A stretch of DNA of 64,000 nt, taken from positions 434,001 to 498,000 of the forward strand of contig NW_026111283.1 in the NCBI RefSeq assembly GCF_024679095.1, written 5' to 3'. A program made the translations under genes and the position numbers. Shown one piece after another: positions 14,509 to 25,025 of this stretch. The notes under the pieces were generated by a model. That model ran no database searches, had not been told where the DNA came from, and saw only the letters and a program-made list of their open reading frames with translations. Position 1 is the first letter of the stretch; each line of letters opens with the position of its first letter. The DNA is from Eriocheir sinensis (lineage: Eukaryota; Arthropoda; Malacostraca; Decapoda; Varunidae).

Positions 14509-14752
14509 ACGTGTATGTTGCATATTTTTTCAATACAAATTTACCTTATTATATACGCATTTTGTATATTAATTTTAATACAAATTTAATTATTCGATGT
14601 GTATTTTTGTATCTGTTTTTTTATAAACATATGCTTTATTTTTTAGTATTTTGCATCTTTATTTTCATACAAATTTACATTATTTTATTGATATTCTGCT
14701 CATTCATTTTGATACGAATTGACATTATTCTATGTGTATTTTGTATATATTT
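14509..14752 (+). repeat. Satellite flank 5' of LINE copy 1
   Basis: About five direct monomers (GTGTATGTTGCATATTTTTT, ATATTCTGCTCATTCATTTT, ATTGACATTATTCTATGTG). They are nearly identical to 46920-47165 and 50704-50950. The match to those copies stops at 14752, exactly where GC-rich LINE sequence starts. Confidence 0.92.
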
Positions 14753-15481
14753 CTGGCTGCCGACCCGAGAGGTGTCTTGATAACTCCTCGAACCTCTTTC
14801 TTCTCAATTTCTGCAACATTCGCGGTCTTCGCTCTAATTTTCATTCTGTGGAACATCATCTCTCCTCCTCTAAACCTCACCTTCTCCTCCTTACCGAAAC
14901 ACAGGTTTCTGAGGCTACTGACAGCAATCTCTACTATGTTCCCTCCTACTATCTCTATCCTAAATTTCAATCCAAAGCTGGATGTTGCGCCTACGTGCGC
15001 AACGACATCACTTGCTCTCGTGCCCACAACCTTGACTCTTCTGAATTTTCCACCATCTGGTTAAGACTTCACTGTCATTCTATTACTAAATACATCTGTG
15101 CTGTTTATCTCTCACCTAACTCTACCAACTATGTAAAATTCTTTGACTATTTGAATTCTAAAGTGTAGCACATCTTGACCCACTCTCCCTTCGCTGAAAT
15201 CTCCATCCTAGGAGATTTCAATGTTCACCACCAGCTTTGGCTTTCATCCTCTTTCACTGACCATCCTGGTGAACAAGCCTACAACTTTGCTATCCTCAAC
15301 GACCTAGAGCAGTTGGTCCAGCACCCTACACGTATTCCCGACCGTCTTGGAGATCGGCCCAACATTCTAGACCTCTTCCTTACCTCAAACCCTTCTGCTT
15401 ATTCTGTCAAACTGTTCTCCGTTGGGCTCCTCCGATCACAATCTTATTTCTGCATCCTGTCCTATCGCTCCTGTACACCTC
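14752..15481 (+). pseudogene. APE-type endonuclease domain of LINE copy 1 (broken)
   Basis: In LINEs this N-terminal domain of ORF2 nicks target DNA to prime reverse transcription. Family motifs are visible. LNFCNIRGLRSN begins near 14803 and supplies the conserved Asn. LLLLTETQ carries the catalytic Glu at 14896-14898. SKAGCCAYVRNDI follows. GDFNVHH has the catalytic Asp at 15214-15216. SDHNLI carries the SDH motif at 15431-15439. The lesions are a TAG stop at 15166-15168 (GTG TAG CAC, where a Glu codon GAG would fit) and a frame change near 15418 that moves SDHNLI to another frame. No credible start codon lies inside the element, because the open frame upstream runs into satellite. The domain is recognisable, but the protein cannot be made intact. 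Confidence 0.88.
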
Positions 15482-15482
15482 T

Positions 15483-16101
15483 GACCCACCGAAGAGGCGA
15501 TGCTTCTGGCATTTTGCTTCAGCTCGGTGGGACGACCTGAGGATGTACTTTTCCGATTTCCCGTGGAATGATTATTGCTTCCAGGATAGAGACCCCTCTG
15601 TGTGTGCTCAGCGCATCACAGAGGTGATTGTCTCTGGAATGGAGGCATACATTCCTCGTTCTTTCTCTACTCCTCACGCTAAAAAGCCTTGGTTTAATCA
15701 TGCTTGTTCTCGTGCTGTCAATGATAGAGAGGTAGCTCACAAAAGGTACCTGAGCCTTCAAACTAATGCTAATTATGAACTTTACATTTCTGCCCGAAAC
15801 CGTGCCAAATCTATTCTCCGACTAACCCAAAATTCTTTCATTAATAGAAAATGTCAAAACCTTGCTTTCTCTAACTCTTCCCGTGACTTCTGGCATCTAG
15901 ACAAAAACATCTCCTCCAACTTCACTTCTTCATCTTTCCCTCCACTCCTCAGTCCTGACGGCAACACTGCCGTCTCATCTATCTCTAAGGCTGAACTCTT
16001 CTCTCAAAATTTTTCTAAAAGCTCCACTCTGGACGATTCTGTGAATATTCCCACTCATCCCCCTCTGACTCCTTTATGCCTGTTATAAAGATTCTTCAAA
16101 T
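15483..16101 (+). pseudogene. Endonuclease-RT connector of LINE copy 1 (broken)
   Basis: After a one-base frame change at about 15482, the frame reads DPPKRRCFWHFASARWDDL and continues through WFNHACSRAVNDREVAHKRY, YISARNRAKSIL and SSRDFWHL. This is the typical stretch between endonuclease and RT in jockey-like elements. It stays open to a C5 run at 16059-16063, where the frame changes again (DSFMPVIKIL). A further change comes at the CAAATG at 16098, where copy 2 has one more A. The connector has no known catalytic residues. Confidence 0.82.
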
Positions 16102-16901
16102 GATGTTTTATATGCCCTCTCTGGCCTCAATCCTCAGAAGGCTTATGGAACTGATGGAGTGCCTCCTAGTGTCCTTAAAAAGTGTGCATCCGTGCTGTCA
16201 CCCTGCCTGGTCAAACTCTTTCGCCTCTGCCTGTCAACATCTACCTTTCCTTCTTGCTGGAAGTATGCCTTCATACAGCCTGTACCTAAGAAGGGTGACC
16301 GCTCCAATCCCTCAAACTACCGTCCTATTGCTTTACTTTCTTGTCTATCTAAAGCTTTTGAATCAATCCTTAACCGGAAGATTCAAAAGCACCTTTCCAC
16401 TTCTGACCTTCTATCTGATCGCCAGTATGGGTTCCGCAAGGGGCGTTCTACTGGTAATCTCCTAGCCTTCTTAACTGACTCTTGGTCATCCTCTCTTAGC
16501 CGTTTCGGTGAAACTTTTGCTATTGCGCTGGACATATCAAAAGCTTTTGATAGGGTCTGGCACAAATCTTTGCTTTCTAAACTACCCTCCTACGGTTTCT
16601 ATCCTTCTTTCTGTACCTTTATCTCCAGTTTCCTTTCTGACCGTTCTATTTCTGCCGTGGTAGACGGTCACTGTTCTTCCACTAAATCTATTAACAGTAG
16701 TGTCCCACAGGGTTCTGTCCTATCTCCCACTCTTTTTCTGTTGTTCATTGATGATCTTCTTTCCAAAACAAACTGTCCTATCCATTCCTACGCCGATGAT
16801 TCCACTCTGCATTATTCAACTTCTTTTAATAGAAGACCCACCCTTCAGGAACTTAACGACTCAAGGCTGGAGGCTGCAGAACGCTTAGCCTCAGACCTCC
16901 A
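16102..16901 (+). pseudogene. Reverse transcriptase domain of LINE copy 1
   Basis: This domain copies the element RNA into DNA at the nicked target. One open frame of about 265 codons carries the ordered RT motifs: AYGTDGVPPSVLKKCAS, PVPKKGDRSNPSNYRPIALL, QYGFRKGRSTGNLL, motif A ALDISKAFDRVWH (Asp codon at 16531), motif B SVPQGSVLSPTLF, and motif C YADD at 16789-16800. All catalytic aspartates are present. The frame is then lost at ASDLQ, where about 100 bp are missing compared with copy 2; the missing part would encode a segment around ISDWG and LHLSTRHNL. The RT core is intact at residue level but stranded within a broken ORF. Confidence 0.92.
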
Positions 16902-17540
16902 AACAACTATCCCCTATTCTTTGACAACACCCAGCTATCACCTTCCTCAACACTAAACATCCTCGGTCTATCCTTAACTCAAAATCTCAACTGGAAACTT
17001 CATATCTCATCTCTTACTAAATCAGCTTCCTCGAGGCTGGGCGTTCTGTACCGTCTCCGCCAGTTCTTCTCCCCTGCACAGTTGCTGTCCATATACAGGG
17101 GCCTTGTCCGCCCTCGTATGGAGTATGCATCTCATGTGTGGGGGGGCTCCACTCATACAGCTCTTCTGGACAGAGTGGAGGCTAAGGCTCTTCGTCTCAT
17201 CAGCTCTCCTCCTCATACTGATAGTCTTCTACCTCTTAAATTCCGCCGCAATGTTGCCTCTCTTTCTATATTCTATCGATATTTCCACGCTGACTGCTCT
17301 TCTGAACTTGCTGACTGCATGCCTCCCCCCCTCCCGCGGCCCCGCTGCACTCGACTTTCTACTCATGCTCATCCCTATACTGTCCAAACCCCTTATGCAA
17401 GAGTTAACCAGCATCTTCACTCTTTCATCCCTCACGCTGGTAAACTCTGGAACAATCTTCCTTCATCTGTATTTCCTCCTGCCTACGACTTGAACTCTTT
17501 CAAGAGGAGGGTATCAGGACACCTCTCCTCCCGAAATTAA
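16902..17540 (+). pseudogene. C-terminal region of LINE copy 1 ORF2
   Basis: An open frame of about 212 codons ends at TAA 17538-17540, in a different frame from the RT. It begins NNYPLFFDNTQLSPSS and continues LNWKLHISSLTKSASSRLG, LLSIYRGLVRPRMEYASHVW, FYRYFHADCSSELADC and GKLWNNLPSSVFPPAYDL. The EYASHVWGG stretch is the conserved 'thumb/connection' signature downstream of RT in jockey- and CR1-like elements. The role of this tail is not established here. It matches copy 2 (44300-44980, minus strand). Confidence 0.88.
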
Positions 17541-17661
17541 CCTCTGATTTTGGACACTCCTTTAACCTCTGTTCAGGAGCAGTGAGTAGCGGGCCTTTTT
17601 TTCTTTTTTTTTCTTTGCGCCCTTGAGCTGTCTCCTTAGCTGTAAAATTATTGTTATTTTC
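17541..17661 (+). other. LINE copy 1 3' UTR, tail and junction
   Basis: About 105 bp after the stop contain GAGCAGTGAGTAGCGGGCC, a long T-rich run and GCCCTTGAGCTGTCTCC, ending in GCTGTAAAA at 17647. Copy 2 has the same terminal motif followed by a longer A-tail, so GCTGTAAAA marks the true 3' end. Positions 17648-17661 are a short bridge before the satellite resumes. Confidence 0.8.
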
Positions 17662-18408
17662 TATATACATTTCAAAAGAAATTTACCTAGTTTTATGTGT
17701 ATTTTGTATATCTATTTTCATACAAACTCAAATTATTTCTATGTATTTTTGTATATATTTTAATACAAATTTTAGTTATGTTATGTGTATTTTGTAAATT
17801 TATTTTCATTCAAATATATATTATTTTATTGGTGTTTTGTTGATTTATATTGATACGAATTTACATTATTTTATATGTACTTTGTATATATATTTTTATA
17901 CGCTCTTACATTATTTAATATTTATTTTGAATATATATTTTTATACAAATTCATGGTATTTTATGTGTATTTGTATATATATTTTTATATAAATTTACAT
18001 TATTTTATGTGTATTTTGTACATATATTTTTTTACAAATCTACCTTATTTTATGTATATTTTGTATGTGTATTTTGTATATTTATATTTATCCAAATGCA
18101 CATTCTTTTATTGGTATTTTGTTTATTTATTTTAATTCGAATTTACATTATTTTATGTGTATTTTGTATACATTTTTTTATACGTATTTACTTAATTTTA
18201 TGTGTATTTTGTATATATATTTTTATAGAAATCTACGTTTTTTTATTTGTATTCGTATATATATTTTGAAACAAATTTACATTGTTTTATGTGTATTTTT
18301 GCATATCTCTTTCAATACAAATTTAACTTATTGTATGTGCATTTTGTATATTTATTTCAATGCAAATTTAAATATTTTATGTGTATTTTGGTATATATAT
18401 TTTTATAA
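17653..18408 (+). repeat. Satellite flank 3' of LINE copy 1
   Basis: Direct monomers beginning TATATACATTTCAAAAGAAA. They match 47245-47990 and 51025-51770 monomer by monomer (CTAGTTTTATGTG, GTTATGTTATGTG, TGGTGTTTTGTTGATTTA). The block ends at a strand switch, TTTTATAAGATTACG, shared with 47990. Confidence 0.9.
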
Positions 18409-21168
18409 GATTACGAAAATTTGAATAAAAATATATACAAAAAAACAAAAAAATAAGTTTCAATTTGTATGAAAATAGATATACAAAATACACATATAAT
18501 TAGATAAATTTGTATTTAAATACATGTACAAAATACACATAAAATAATGTCAATTTGTATGAAATGAAAACAAATTCACATAAAATTCGCGTCAAAATAA
18601 ATATACAAAATATCAATAAAAGAATGAGTATTTGTATGAAAATAGATGTACAAAATACACATAAAATAACCTAAATTTGTATCAAACTATATACAAAAAT
18701 ACACAAAAATATTTTAAATTTGTATGAAAATAAATATACAAAATACTCATAAAATTAGGTAAATTTGTATGGAAAGACATATACAAAATACACATAAAAT
18801 AATGTAAATTTGAATAAAAATACATAAACAAATACACTTAAAATAACGTAAATTTGTAAAAAAAAATATATACAAAACACAAATAGAATAATGTAAAATC
18901 GTATCAAAATAAATACACAGAATATTAATAAAATAATGTAAATTTGTATGAAAATAAAGAGGCAAAATACCCATAAAATAACGCATTTTTTTATTTATAA
19001 AAATATATATACCAAAATAAACATAAAATATTTAAATTTGTATTGAAATAAATATACAAAATGCATATACAGAAAGGTAAATATGTATTGAAAGAGATAT
19101 TCAAAAATACATATAAAACAAAGTTAATTTGTTTCAAAATATATATACGAATACACATAAAATAACGTAAATTTCTATAGAAATATATATACAAAATACA
19201 CATGAAATTATGTAAATACGTATAAAAATATATATACAAAATATATATCTAGGTAAATTCGTGTCAAAATAAATAAACAAAATATCATGAAAAGAATGTG
19301 TATTTGCATGAAAATAAATAATAGATAATAAATTTGTATAAAATATATATGCAAGATACACATTAAATAATGTAAATATGTATAAAAAAATATATATACA
19401 AAAAACAATTAGAATAATGTGAAATCGTAACAAAATAAATACACCGAATTTTAATAAAATAGTGTAAATTTGTATGAAAATAAAGATGCAAAATTCCCAT
19501 CAAATAGCGCATTTCTTATAAAAATATATATATAACAAAATACACATAAAATATTTAAATTTGTATTGAAATAAATATACAAAATGCACATACAATAAGG
19601 TAAACTTGTATTGAAAGAGATATGCAAAAATACATATAAAACAATGTAAATTTGTTTCAATATATATATACGAATACACATAAAATAACGTAGATTTCTA
19701 TAAAAATATATATACAAAATACACATAAAATTAAGTAAATACGTATAAAAATAGATATACAAATTACACATAGAATAATGTAAAATTGTTTCAAAAAAAA
19801 TAAACAGAATATAAATAAAATAATGTAAATTTGTATGAAAATAAAAATGCAAAATACCCATCATATAAAGCATATTTTTTTAAAATACATATACAAAAAT
19901 ACACATAGCATAATTAAATTTGTATGAAAATTAATATACAAAATGCATATACAATAAGGTAAATTTGTATTGAAAAAATATGCAAAATACACATAAAACA
20001 GTGTAAATTTATTTCAAAATCTATATACGACTACTCATAAATCAACGTAGATTTCTATAGAAATATATATACAAAATACACATCAAATGATGTAAACACG
20101 TATAAAAAAATATATATAAAATACACATTAAATAATGTAAATTCGCGTGAAAATAAATAAACAAAATATCAATAAAAGAATGTGTATTTGTATGAAAATA
20201 GATATACAATATATACATAAAATCACCTAAATTTGTATAAAACTATATACAAAAATACACAAAAATAATTTTAATTTGTATGAAAATAAATATACAAAAT
20301 ACACTTAAAATTAGGTAAATTTGTATTGAAATACATTTACAAAATACACATAAAATAATGTAAATTTGAATGAAAATATATAAACAAATACAATTAAAAT
20401 AACGTAAATTTATACAAAATATATATAAAAAATACACATTAAATAATGTAAATATGTATAAAAATATATATACAAAACACAAATAGAACAATATAAAATC
20501 GTATCAAAGTAAATACACAGAATATTAATTAAATAATGTAAGTTTGTATGAAAATTAAGATGCAAAATACCCATAAAATAACGCATTTTTTATAAAAATA
20601 TGTATACCAAGACACACATAAAATATTTGAATTTGTATTAAAATAAATATACAAAATGCACATACAATAAGGTAAATTTGTATTGAAATAGATATGCAAA
20701 ATACATATAAAACCATGTAAATTTTTTTCAAAATATATATACGAATACACATAAAATAGTATAGATTTCTATGAAAATAAATATACAAAATACACATAAA
20801 ATGGAGTAAATACGTATAAAAAAAGGTATACAAAATACACATAAAATAATGTAAACTCGTATCAAAATAAATAAACAAAATACTAATAAAAGAATGTGAA
20901 TTGTATAAATATAAATATACAAAATGCAAATAAAATAACGTAAATTTATATAAAACTATATACATAAAATAACGCAAATTTCTATAAAAATATATGTACA
21001 AAAATGAACATTAGATAAATTTGCATAAAAATATATATACAAAACACACATTAGATAATGTAAATGAGTATAAAAATATGTATACAAAATACCTATGAAA
21101 TAATCTATATTCGTATGCAAAAATACACAAAAGTAATTAAATTTGTGTGAAAATAGATATACAAAATA
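18409..21168 (-). repeat. 45-bp AT satellite, inverted block
   Basis: About sixty inverted monomers. The first ~180 bp match 47993-48203. The marker lies at 18981 and 19507 (526-bp spacing). The block from about 20240 parallels 7690-8459, and it ends at the duplicated ACATGTG quasi-palindrome. Confidence 0.9.
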
Positions 21169-21172
21169 CATG

Positions 21173-22962
21173 TGTATTTTGAATATATATTTTCATACAA
21201 ATTGAAATTATTTTTGTTTATTTTTTTATATATTTTCATACAAATTTTCGTTATTTTATGTGTATTTTGTATTTTATTTTTTCTACAAATATACGTTCTT
21301 TTATCTGAATTTTGTTTATTGATTTTGAAACGAATTTACCTTATTTTGTATATCTATTTTCATACAAATTAAAATACTTCTGTGTATTTTTGTATATAGT
21401 TTTATATAAATTTACGTTATTTTATGTGTATTTTGTATATTTATATTTATACAAATACACATTCTTTTATTGGTATTTTTTTTTTTGATACGAATTTACA
21501 TTATTTTATGTGTATTTTGTATACATTTTTTTATACGTATTTACTTCATTTTATGTGTATTTTGTATATATATTTTTAAAGAAATCTACGTTATTTTATG
21601 TGTATTCGTATATATATTTTGATACAACTTTACATTGTTTTATATGTATTTTGCATATCTATTTCAATACAAATTTACCTTATTGTATGTGTTTTTTATA
21701 TATTTATTTTAATACAGATTTAATTTTTTTATGTGTATTTTGGTATATATATTTTTATAAAAAAAAGCGTTATTTTATGGGTATTTTGCCTCTTTATTTT
21801 CATACAAATTTACATTATTTTATTAATATTCTGTGTATTTATTTTGATACGATTTTACATTATTCTATTTGTGTTTTGTATATATTTTTTTATACAAATT
21901 TACATTATTTTAAGTGTATTTGTTTATGTCTTTTAATTCAAATTTACATTATTTTATGTGTATTTTGTATATGTATTTCAATACAAATTTACCTAATTTG
22001 ATGTGTATTTTGTATATTTATTTTCATACAAATTTAAAATATTTTTGTGTATTTTTGTATATAGTTTGATACAAAGCTAGGTTATTTTATGTGTATTTTG
22101 TATATCTATTTTCATACAAATTCACATTCTTTTATTGATATTATGTTTATTTATTTTGACGCGAGTTTACAGTATTTAATGTGTATTTTGTATATATATA
22201 TTTTTAAACGTATTTACATCATTTCATGTGTATTTTGTATATATCCTTATTGTATGTGCATTTTGTATATTTATTTCAATACAAATTTAAATATTTTATG
22301 TGTATTTTGGTATATATATTTTTATAAGAAATGCGCTATTTGATGGGAATTTTGCATCTCTATTTTCATACAAATTTACATTATTTTATTAATATTCGGT
22401 GTATTTATTTTGATACGATTTTACATTATTCTATTTGTTTTTTGTATATATATATTTTTATACATATTTACATTATTTAATGTGTATCTTGCATATATAT
22501 TTCATACAAATTTATTATCTATTATTTATTTTCATACAAATACACATTCTTTTCATGATATTTTGTTTATATATTTTGACACGAATTTACATTACTTAAT
22601 ATGTATTTTGTATATATATTTTTATACGTATTTACATAATTTCATGTGTATTTTGTATATATATTTCTATAGAAATCTACTTTATTTTATGTGTATTCGT
22701 ATATATATTTTGAAACAAATTTACACTGTTTTATTTGTATTTTGCGTTTTTTTTCAATACAAATTTACCTTATTGTATGTGTGCATTTTGTATATTAATT
22801 TTAATACAAATTTAATTATTCTATGAGTATTTTTGTATATGTATTTAGAAAAAAAAATGCTTTAGCTTAGGAGTATTTTGCATCTTTATTTTCATACAAA
22901 TTTAAATTGTTTGATTGATATTCTGTGTACTTATTTTGATACGATTTTACATTATTCTATGT
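21173..22962 (+). repeat. 45-bp AT satellite, T-rich strand on top
   Basis: About forty direct monomers. Positions 21173-21830 repeat the order of 8464-9130. The second half (about 22250-22960) parallels 48570-49256, including the shared end ATTATTCTATG(T/C)ATAACAA. Confidence 0.9.
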
Positions 22963-23034
22963 ATAACAAGAATAAATATATACAAAAATGCATAAAAATA
23001 ATTTAAATTTGTTTGAAAATAGATATGCAAAATA
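22963..23034 (-). repeat. Short inverted satellite insertion
   Basis: Fewer than two inverted monomers (ATATACAAAAATGCATAAAA, TTTGAAAATAGATATGC) lie between two direct blocks, giving two strand switches within about 75 bp. Confidence 0.8.
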
Positions 23035-23612
23035 TGTGTATTTTGTATATATATTTCAATTCAAATTTAGCTTATTTTGTGTGTATTTTGTATATATTTT
23101 CATACAAATTTAATTACTTCTGTGTATTTTTGTATATAGTTTTATATAAATTTACGTTATTTTATGTGAATTTTATATATTTATATTTATACAAATACAC
23201 ATTCTTTTATTGGTAATTTGTTTATTTATTTTGATACGTATTTACTTCATTTTATGTGTATTTTGTATATATATTTTTATAGAAATCTACGTTATTTTAT
23301 GTGTATTCGTATATATATTTTGAAACAAATTTACATTGTTTTATATGTATTTTGCATATCTATTTCAATACAAATTTACCTTATTGTATGTGTTTTTTGT
23401 ATATTTATTTTAATACAAATTTAATTTTTTGATGTGTATTTTGGTATATATATTTTTATAAATAAAAAAAAAGCGTTATTTTACGGGTATTTTGCTTCTT
23501 TATTTTCATACAAATTTACATTATTTTATTAATATTCTGTGTATTTTTTTTGATACGATTTTACATTATTCTATTTGTGTTTTGTACATTTTATTATTCA
23601 AATTTACGTTTT
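23035..23612 (+). repeat. 45-bp AT satellite, T-rich strand on top
   Basis: About thirteen direct monomers in the TTCTGTGTATTTTTGTATAT / ATTCTTTTATTGG order. They end near ATTCAAATTTACGTTTTTTT, where the strand switches. Confidence 0.88.
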
Positions 23613-24246
23613 TTTATAAAATTATTGATACCAAAATACACATAAAATATTTCAATTTGTATTAAAATAAATATACAAAATGCTCAAACAATGAGGTAAA
23701 TTTGTTTTGAAATAGATATGCAAAATACATATAAAATAATGTAAATTTGTTTCAAAATATATATACGAATACACATAAAATAACGTAGATTTCTATAAAA
23801 ATACATATAAAAAATACACATAAAATTAAGTAAATACGTATAAAAAATGTATACAAAATACATAAAATAATGTAAATTCGTATAAATGTAAATAAACAAT
23901 ATACCAATAAAAGAATGTGTATTTGTATAAATATAAATATACAAAATGCACATAAAATAACTTAAATTTATATAAAACTATATACATAAAATAACGCAAA
24001 TTTCTATAAAAATATATGTACAAAAATGAACATAAAATAAATTTGCATAAAAATATATATACAAAACACACATTAGATAATGTAAATGAGTATAAAAATA
24101 TGTATAGAAAATACCTATGAAATAATCTAAATTCGTATCGAATTAAATTAAGAAAATACCAATAAAATAATGTAATTTTGGATGAAAATATATATACAAA
24201 ATACACATAAAATAACCTAAATACAAATACAAATATACACATAAAA
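23613..24246 (-). repeat. 45-bp AT satellite, inverted block
   Basis: About fourteen inverted monomers of the same series as 11210-11830 and 40200-40830. The last is CCTAAATACAAATACAAATAT, cut at the strand switch near 24246. Confidence 0.88.
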
Positions 24247-25025
24247 TATTGTATTTTGTATATACATTTCAATTCAAATTTAGCTTATTTTATCTGTATT
24301 TTGTATATCTATTTTCATACGAGTTTAATTACTTCTGTGTATTTTTGTATAGTTTTATACAAATTTACGTTATTTTATGTGTATTTTGTATATTTATATT
24401 TATACAAATACACATTCTTTTATTGGTATTTTGTTTATTTATTTTGATAAGAATTTACATTATTTTATGTGTATTTTGTATACATTTTCTTATACGTATT
24501 TACTTCATTTTATGTGTATTTTGTATATATATATTTTATACAAATCTACGTTATTTTATGTGTATTCGTATATATATTCTGAAACAAATTTACATTGTTT
24601 TATATGTATTTTGCATATCTATTTCAATACAGATTTACCTTATTGTATGTGTATTTTGTATATTTATTTTGATACAAATTAATTTTTTCATGTGTATTTT
24701 GGTATATATATTTTTTAAAAAAATGCGTTATTTAATGGGTATTTTGCATCTTTATTTTCATACAAATTTACATTGTTTTATTAATATTCTGTGTATTTAT
24801 TTTGATACGATTTTACATTATTCTATTTGTGTTTTGTATATGTTTTTTTATTCATATTTACATTATTTAATGTGTATTTTGTATATTTTAAAACAAATTT
24901 ACGTTATTTTATGCGCATCTGTTAAAATATTTTGATACAAATTTACATTATTTTATGTATTTTGTATATATATTTCAATACAAATTTAGTTTATTTTATG
25001 TATATTTTGTATATCTATTTTCATT
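24247..25025 (+). repeat. 45-bp AT satellite, 17-18-monomer HOR copy
   Basis: One HOR unit matching 5104-5872 and 27130-27921 in monomer order. It includes the unusual TTATGCGCATCTGTTAAAAT monomer and ends at TATTTTCATTCGTATCAAAA. Confidence 0.9.

Larger units (their letters stand above)
14753..17647 (+). mobile_element. LINE (jockey-like non-LTR retrotransposon), copy 1, inactive
   Basis: About 2.9 kb of ordinary base composition inside AT satellite. In order it encodes an endonuclease/exonuclease/phosphatase (APE-type) domain, a connector, a reverse transcriptase and a C-terminal region, then a pyrimidine-rich 3' UTR ending in GCTGTAAAA. No gag-like ORF1 is present, so the element is probably 5'-truncated. 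The reading frame is interrupted by a TAG at 15166 and frameshifts near 15418, 15482, 16059-16063 and 16098. About 100 bp are deleted at about 16895-16902. The reading frame resembles reverse transcriptases annotated as jockey-like in decapod crustaceans; this is recollection of the family, not a search. The exact clade is unresolved. Confidence 0.93.

Noticed and set aside
14732..15064. Overlapping 110-codon frame on the + strand and 100-codon frame on the - strand over the LINE endonuclease
   Set aside because: Both are alternative-frame shadows. The endonuclease motifs (TETQ, GDFNVHH) lie in the other + frame.
14737..17672. Target-site duplication TATTTTGTATATATTT / TATTTTCTATATACATTT around LINE copy 1
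   Set aside because: LINE-free paralogues show these are two different monomer positions about 79 bp apart, so the similarity reflects satellite periodicity.
24249..24935. 228-codon open frame and many similar frames throughout the satellite
   Set aside because: They are read-throughs of 45-bp monomers (15 codons), hydrophobic and repetitive, present in several frames and on either strand, with no domain and no gene structure.
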